Positions 32,703 to 36,545 of a DNA stretch of 36,545 bases are shown here, in pieces; position 1 is the stretch's first letter; each line of letters starts with the position of its first letter. The translations under genes and the position numbers were made by a program. The DNA comes from an uncultured Clostridia bacterium (lineage in GTDB: Bacteria; Bacillota; Clostridia; Lachnospirales; UBA5962), in the NCBI GenBank assembly GCA_946481295.1, contig CAMLLW010000013.1, forward strand, positions 1 through 36,545, read 5' to 3'. Below the pieces are notes generated by a model that saw only the letters and a program-made list of their open reading frames with translations, was not told the DNA's origin and made no database searches.

Positions 32703-34223
32703 CTACTCCCTTTTTTTCTGATTTACTAATTTACTTTTATTAAATCTTATATCAGCTTTTGGAGAAGCAAATATTGGTCTATACTTCATTTTACATAATG
32801 GAAATCTTATTATACTATCTTTCATATCTCTAAAATTATTTATTTCTCCAGATACAAATGGGAATAAATAAGGTATACCAAAGCTTTTTAAGCTAGCTAA
32901 ATGAATAAGTAATATTAAAATTCCTATCCAAAAACCAAATAAACCAAAACAAGCAGATGTAAATATTAATAAATATTTAGAAAGTCTAAATCCTGAAACT
33001 AAAGCTACATTTGGAATTGTAAAACTACATATACCTGTTAGAGCAATTACAATGACAACTATAGGACTAACTAATCCTGCATCTACAGCAGATTGTCCAA
33101 TAATAATTCCACCTACAATTCCTATTGTGCTACCTATAGCACCTGGTAATCTTACGCCTGCCTCTTTTAGTAACTCAAAAGCTATATCCATTATTAAAAT
33201 TTCTATAACTGCAGGAAAAGGTACATTCGCCCGAGAACCTGCTATTTTAAATGTTAAATCCATCGGTAGCATTGATGGGTGATATACTGCAGTAGCAATA
33301 TAAAGTCCTGGTAATGATATAGATAAAAATCCAGCTATATATCTTAAAATTCTAGTAAAACTCATTATTTGCCATTTTTGATAATAATCTTCAGATGATT
33401 GGAAAAATACGTTCATGGTAGAAGGTACAATTAGTACAAAAGGACTATTATCTACAACTATTGCAATTCTTCCTTCTAAAATAGCAGAAGCTGCTTTATC
33501 TGGTCTTTCTGTAGTTTCTAGTTGTGGAAATGGAGATGCGTCGCTATCTTCTATAAACTGTTCTATATAGCCAATATCTAAAATAGCATCTATATCTATT
33601 GCATTTATTTTTTCCATAACTTCTTCTAAAATTTCTTTTCTAACAATATCATCTAAATACATTAAGGCTATATCTGTCTTACTTCTTTTACCAACTACAA
33701 GTTGTTTTACTTTTAAATTAACATCTCTTATTCTTCTTCTTATTAAAACAGTATTAGTTCGTATGTTTTCACTAAAAGCTTCTTTAGAACCAAAAACTAC
33801 AGCTTCTGTTTTTGCTTCTGGTACACCTCTATTATCCCATCCTTTAGTAGAAACAACCATAACCTTATCGACGCCATCTATAAATAAAACTGTATCTCCT
33901 GACATTACTGATAAAGTTGCATCTTCTAATTGAGTTGCTTCTTTAATATCAGCTGTAATTATTCCACTATTTTTAAAATCATCAAATATTTTATCTTTAG
34001 AAGATAATAGTTTAGAATCATATTTATGCAGTTGCCATATTAACCCACGCATAATACAAGTCTCTATATCACTCTTATTTGTCATATTATCTATGTAAAT
34101 AACATAACAATTTATTGGATTTTCTTCTCCAACTGGAAATTTACGTTTTATTACATCTGCACAATCTAAAAAAGCATTTTCTAAATAGGATATGTTTTCA
34201 TCTAAAATTTTACTTATATTCAT
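32703..34223 (-). CDS. gerAA: Spore germination protein GerAA
   Basis: A 506-residue A subunit of the receptor. Its large N-terminal cytosolic domain (about 1-280) includes 'SGDTVLFIDGVDKVMVVSTKGWDNRGVPE' and 'TDIALMYLDDIVRKEILEEV'; the C-terminal half has about five membrane segments ('LPMDLTFKIAGSRANVPFPAVIEILIMDIAFELLKEAGVRLPGAIGSTIGIVGGIIIGQSAV'). Start choice: the frame is open to GTG 34235 and ATG 34232, but AGGTGA stands eight bases before ATG 34223, which gives the usual short 'MNISKILDENISYLENAF' N-terminus. First gene of the operon; a terminator of the preceding gene lies at 34292-34323. Confidence 0.95.
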   Translation of the reverse strand: MNISKILDENISYLENAFLDCADVIKRKFPVGEENPINCYVIYIDNMTNKSDIETCIMRGLIWQLHKYDSKLLSSKDKIFDDFKNSGIITADIKEATQLEDATLSVMSGDTVLFIDGVDKVMVVSTKGWDNRGVPEAKTEAVVFGSKEAFSENIRTNTVLIRRRIRDVNLKVKQLVVGKRSKTDIALMYLDDIVRKEILEEVMEKINAIDIDAILDIGYIEQFIEDSDASPFPQLETTERPDKAASAILEGRIAIVVDNSPFVLIVPSTMNVFFQSSEDYYQKWQIMSFTRILRYIAGFLSISLPGLYIATAVYHPSMLPMDLTFKIAGSRANVPFPAVIEILIMDIAFELLKEAGVRLPGAIGSTIGIVGGIIIGQSAVDAGLVSPIVVIVIALTGICSFTIPNVALVSGFRLSKYLLIFTSACFGLFGFWIGILILLIHLASLKSFGIPYLFPFVSGEINNFRDMKDSIIRFPLCKMKYRPIFASPKADIRFNKSKLVNQKKRE

Positions 34224-34289
34224 ATTTCTCATCACCTAAAAATATTTTGGCTAAAATTTGAATATTTATACTATAATTTCTAAAAAATA

Positions 34290-34323
34290 TAAAAAGCTTG
34301 CTTAAAATTTTAAGCAAGCTTTT
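34290..34323. terminator. Terminator between the stalk-domain gene and gerAA
   Basis: A perfect 32-base palindrome, AAAAGCTTGCTTAAAA followed by its complement (34292-34307 with 34308-34323); in practice a ten-base stem with a small loop. T-runs occur on both strands. It begins six bases after the stop codon of the minus-strand gene and insulates the gerA operon. Confidence 0.92.
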
Positions 34324-34328
34324 AACTT

Positions 34329-36089
34329 TTATTTATTAAAATTATATGTTGCAGTTAAAGTATCAGCATTCCAATCTACTTTAATATTAAGTGTTTCACC
34401 TAAAGAACGAAATGGTATAAATACTCTATTATCTTTAATTTCTGCATTTAAATCTAATATATTATTTTTTGTATTTGAAACTGTATTATTATCATTTGTT
34501 TTTATTTTAATAACTTTATCTCCTGTATCTACAGTAACTATTGCTGTTTTTTCATCCCATTTTACTTGATCATCTGATAATCCTAAAGCATATACAACGC
34601 ATCTTATTGGAACCATCATAGAATTATTTTCATTTGAGATATAAGGAGCTATATCTAGTTCTTTTTCTTCTCCATTTACTTTAATTATTTTATTATCAGC
34701 AATAACTTCAACAGAATTTTTTATAAGAGATTTATTTTCATTTTTATTAGAATTTACATTTTTATCTGTTGTTATTTGATTTTTATTACCTTTTAACTCA
34801 TTTATTTGATTATCGATTAATGCAATAAGACTTTGTTGAGAATTATTTAAATGAGTATCAGATAAAAATTTAGAAACAGCATCATTAATATTATCATTAT
34901 TTCCACTGTTATTTATATAATTATATAAATCTTTTATAGAGTTTTTATTAATTCTTTTTGATAAAATTTCATATAAGTTACTATTAATAGTATTATTCAT
35001 TTGATCTACATCTGGAATAATATCATTATTTGTAAATTTAGCTAATTGAACTAAAAGTGTATCTAAACTTATATAATTTAAATTGCCAGAATTTTCTCCT
35101 CTACCAATTGTAATAACTCCTCTATCTATAGATAAACCAGATATTTTATCTAATTTTTTAGATGCATCATCAGATTTAAGTTGTGTTGTTGAAGCATCAA
35201 TTTCAACTGATTTATCTTTTAAGTTACTAATAATTTTTCTCATTTCTTCTTTTGAGTCTTCTAATGAATTAGCATAATTTTCTTCAAAGTCATCATAGTT
35301 TCTATCTACATCTAGAGATGATACTTGTTCTTCTAAATGATCAAAATCTAAATATGTTTTAGGAACATTATTAACATCTTTTGTAGTAACAGAAAGTTCA
35401 AAATTAGAATTATCATCATTATCATAATCTAAATCATCATAATTTATTACAGAAAGTTTATTATAATCTTCCAAAAATTTATTTATTTTATCAATTTGAT
35501 CATTAATAGTATTAGTTAATTTATTTAAATCTTCTTGATCATACATTTTATTTATATCAATTGTTATACCTGCAATTTCAGAAGAAGGAATATTTATAAC
35601 GTAATTTTCCATACCTTTTAATTCTTGTTCCATAACTCTAAGTATTTCTAAATTATCTTCTCTATATGTGTTATCATCTGATTCATTTGATGATCTAAAT
35701 CTTTCTATTTCTTTCATTAAATCACCACTAGAACTAAAATCATTTTGTTCATAATCAGTCTTAATTTTCATATCAGCTGTTATTAAACCGTAAAGATGAT
35801 CTCCTAAAGCTGATTTTATATATTTACCAGAAAGAGAATAATTAGATGCAGAAAAATTATTACTAACATTAATTTTTATGCTTTCTAATATATCCTGTAA
35901 TTCTCTATAACTTTGTTTTGATTTTTCTAATTTTGAAATAATACTATCTACATTTGAGGAATTATTTTTTACAGTATCTGTTCCTGTATTTACATTATTA
36001 TATACAGTATCTTGAGCTTTTACATTCATTGTTGATACAGTTGATGTAGCAATTATTCCAGCTAACAAAAAAACAATATTTCTCTTCAT
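34329..36089 (-). CDS. Large secreted stalk-domain protein
   Basis: A 586-residue protein with a signal peptide (MKRN, hydrophobic 5-17, cleavage probably after VKA near 25). Residues about 45-450 are mostly helical and polar, with likely coiled coils ('LVQLAKFTNNDIIPDVDQMN', 'LYEILSKRINKNS'). Residues about 460-586 are the copper amine oxidase N-like stalk domain: 'NNSMMVPIRCVVYALGLSDD', 'VKWDEKTAIVTVDTGD', 'RVFIPFRSLGETLNIKVDWNADTLTATY'. This copy has Cys in the 'PIRC' strand, where the other two have Tyr. A wall- or spore-associated function is possible but unproved. AAGGAG precedes the ATG. It is transcribed independently of gerA. Confidence 0.85.
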   Translation of the reverse strand: MKRNIVFLLAGIIATSTVSTMNVKAQDTVYNNVNTGTDTVKNNSSNVDSIISKLEKSKQSYRELQDILESIKINVSNNFSASNYSLSGKYIKSALGDHLYGLITADMKIKTDYEQNDFSSSGDLMKEIERFRSSNESDDNTYREDNLEILRVMEQELKGMENYVINIPSSEIAGITIDINKMYDQEDLNKLTNTINDQIDKINKFLEDYNKLSVINYDDLDYDNDDNSNFELSVTTKDVNNVPKTYLDFDHLEEQVSSLDVDRNYDDFEENYANSLEDSKEEMRKIISNLKDKSVEIDASTTQLKSDDASKKLDKISGLSIDRGVITIGRGENSGNLNYISLDTLLVQLAKFTNNDIIPDVDQMNNTINSNLYEILSKRINKNSIKDLYNYINNSGNNDNINDAVSKFLSDTHLNNSQQSLIALIDNQINELKGNKNQITTDKNVNSNKNENKSLIKNSVEVIADNKIIKVNGEEKELDIAPYISNENNSMMVPIRCVVYALGLSDDQVKWDEKTAIVTVDTGDKVIKIKTNDNNTVSNTKNNILDLNAEIKDNRVFIPFRSLGETLNIKVDWNADTLTATYNFNK

Positions 36090-36428
36090 TTTAAATTTTT
36101 CTCCTTTTTCTATTAAAATATTTAAATATATATAATTATTTTAACAATTTTTATTTTATGTTTAAATAGAATTTTTATAATAAGAAATTAATATGTTTAT
36201 ATTAATTTTTTTCTTTTTAATCAAAATATTTCTATTATTTTTATATAAAAATTTTGTAAAATATTATATTTAATTGTATATGTATTATTAAACTGTACAT
36301 AATAATATAAAATCAAAAAGTTTCTCTAAAATTTTAGAGAAACTTTTATAAAATTTTTAGCATAGTCTTTATATTAAATTACATTTTTAGCATATGATAC
36401 AAACTTAATTGTCTAGTATCTAAAATTT
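36090..36428. other. Non-coding interval between two stalk-domain genes
   Basis: A 339-base AT-rich stretch with no credible gene on either strand. It contains a palindromic terminator (36316-36347) and, close to 36090, the Shine-Dalgarno of the 586-residue gene. Nothing else recognisable. Confidence 0.6.
36316..36347. terminator. Palindromic terminator downstream of the partial stalk-domain gene
   Basis: AAAAGTTTCTCTAAAA (36316-36331) is followed directly by its complement (36332-36347). The stem is flanked by T-rich sequence on both strands. It lies about 80 bases after the stop of the partial minus-strand gene. Confidence 0.85.
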
Positions 36429-36545
36429 TTATTTATTAGTATCTGCTGGTGCTACTTGTGTAGGGTTAGCAACATAAGAACCACTTTCTATTGTATTTCC
36501 AGCATTGTAAGTAGCTGTTGCTGTTGTTGCATCCCAATCTACTTT
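36429..36545 (-). CDS. Stalk-domain protein, partial (C-terminal end only)
   Basis: The right edge cuts this gene; its last 38 codons and the TAA stop (36429-36431) are visible on the minus strand. They begin 'KVDWDATTATATYNAGNTI', which aligns with the last strand of the stalk domain in the three other family members ('KVDWNADTATATY', 'KVDWDEQTKTATY'), and end in a short polar tail. It is the fourth member of the local family. Everything upstream is outside the window. Confidence 0.88.
   Translation of the reverse strand, partial: KVDWDATTATATYNAGNTIESGSYVANPTQVAPADTNK

Noticed and set aside
34243-34271. Sigma-G-like promoter (GTATA, 17 bases, CAAAATA) before gerAA
   Set aside because: The predicted start near 34236 falls within the gerAA Shine-Dalgarno sequence, so the transcript could not be translated normally. 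The -10 also lacks the T of CATnnTA.
36090-36428. A hidden small gene in this interval
   Set aside because: No frame with a start codon, ribosome binding site and non-trivial composition was found on either strand.

Overview
The window is very AT-rich DNA from a spore-forming Firmicute, most likely class Clostridia. The evidence is the gene content (SpoVG, SpoIIR, a GerA-type germinant receptor, a BofC-like protein, DnaD/DnaC-type primosome proteins, type II thymidine kinase), consensus AGGAGG ribosome binding sites, TTG starts and short U-tailed terminators. No species can be named from the sequence alone. No tRNA, rRNA, CRISPR array, transposon or phage gene was seen.

Layout. (1) 1-2528, minus: a membrane-anchored DUF5711-like protein and a YkvI-like transporter. 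(2) 2762-4990, plus: oligoendopeptidase F and a HIT-family protein, ending at a terminator shared with the converging block. (3) 5029-12793, minus: a conserved housekeeping cluster, spoVG, glmU, prs, pth, mfd and a small SurA-N-like anchored protein. It supplies the UDP-GlcNAc, PRPP, peptidyl-tRNA recycling and transcription-repair functions; spoVG has its own terminator and glmU has a strong sigma-A promoter. (4) 13082-14461, plus: murC, divergent from spoVG and convergent with tdk (minus). (5) 15281-18549, plus: a DnaD-domain protein and DnaC-like ATPase pair (helicase loading), then an M29 aminopeptidase. (6) 18651-24070, minus: single-gene units, each mostly with its own terminator: alpha/beta hydrolase, secreted protein, DUF1858 protein, signal peptidase I, tandem SHOCT-like protein and an FtsH-family protease. 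(7) 24172-24309, minus: a probable small RNA with its own promoter, two internal hairpins with C-rich segments, and a perfect terminator. (8) 24464-27046, minus: ddl, murI and a BofC-like gene; ddl and murI both feed peptidoglycan synthesis. (9) 27272-36545, minus: a sporulation/germination island. The tricistronic gerA operon is followed by spoIIR, and these are flanked on both sides by four members (one cut by the window edge) of a copper-amine-oxidase-N-like 'stalk' domain family.

The two most interesting signals are non-coding. First, a 15-bp perfect inverted repeat buries the spoIIR ribosome binding site, and a sigma-F-like promoter is placed so that its transcript would lack the blocking arm. 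Second, the small RNA upstream of ftsH has a 5' end that is complementary at 11 of 12 positions to a G-rich ribosome binding site at the left edge of the window.

Several starts differ from the longest reading frame because a ribosome binding site decides them: murC at 13082, gerAA at 34223, the SHOCT-like gene at 22211 and the DUF5711-like gene at 1398. TTG starts are used by mfd, sipS and the secreted protein ending at 20626.
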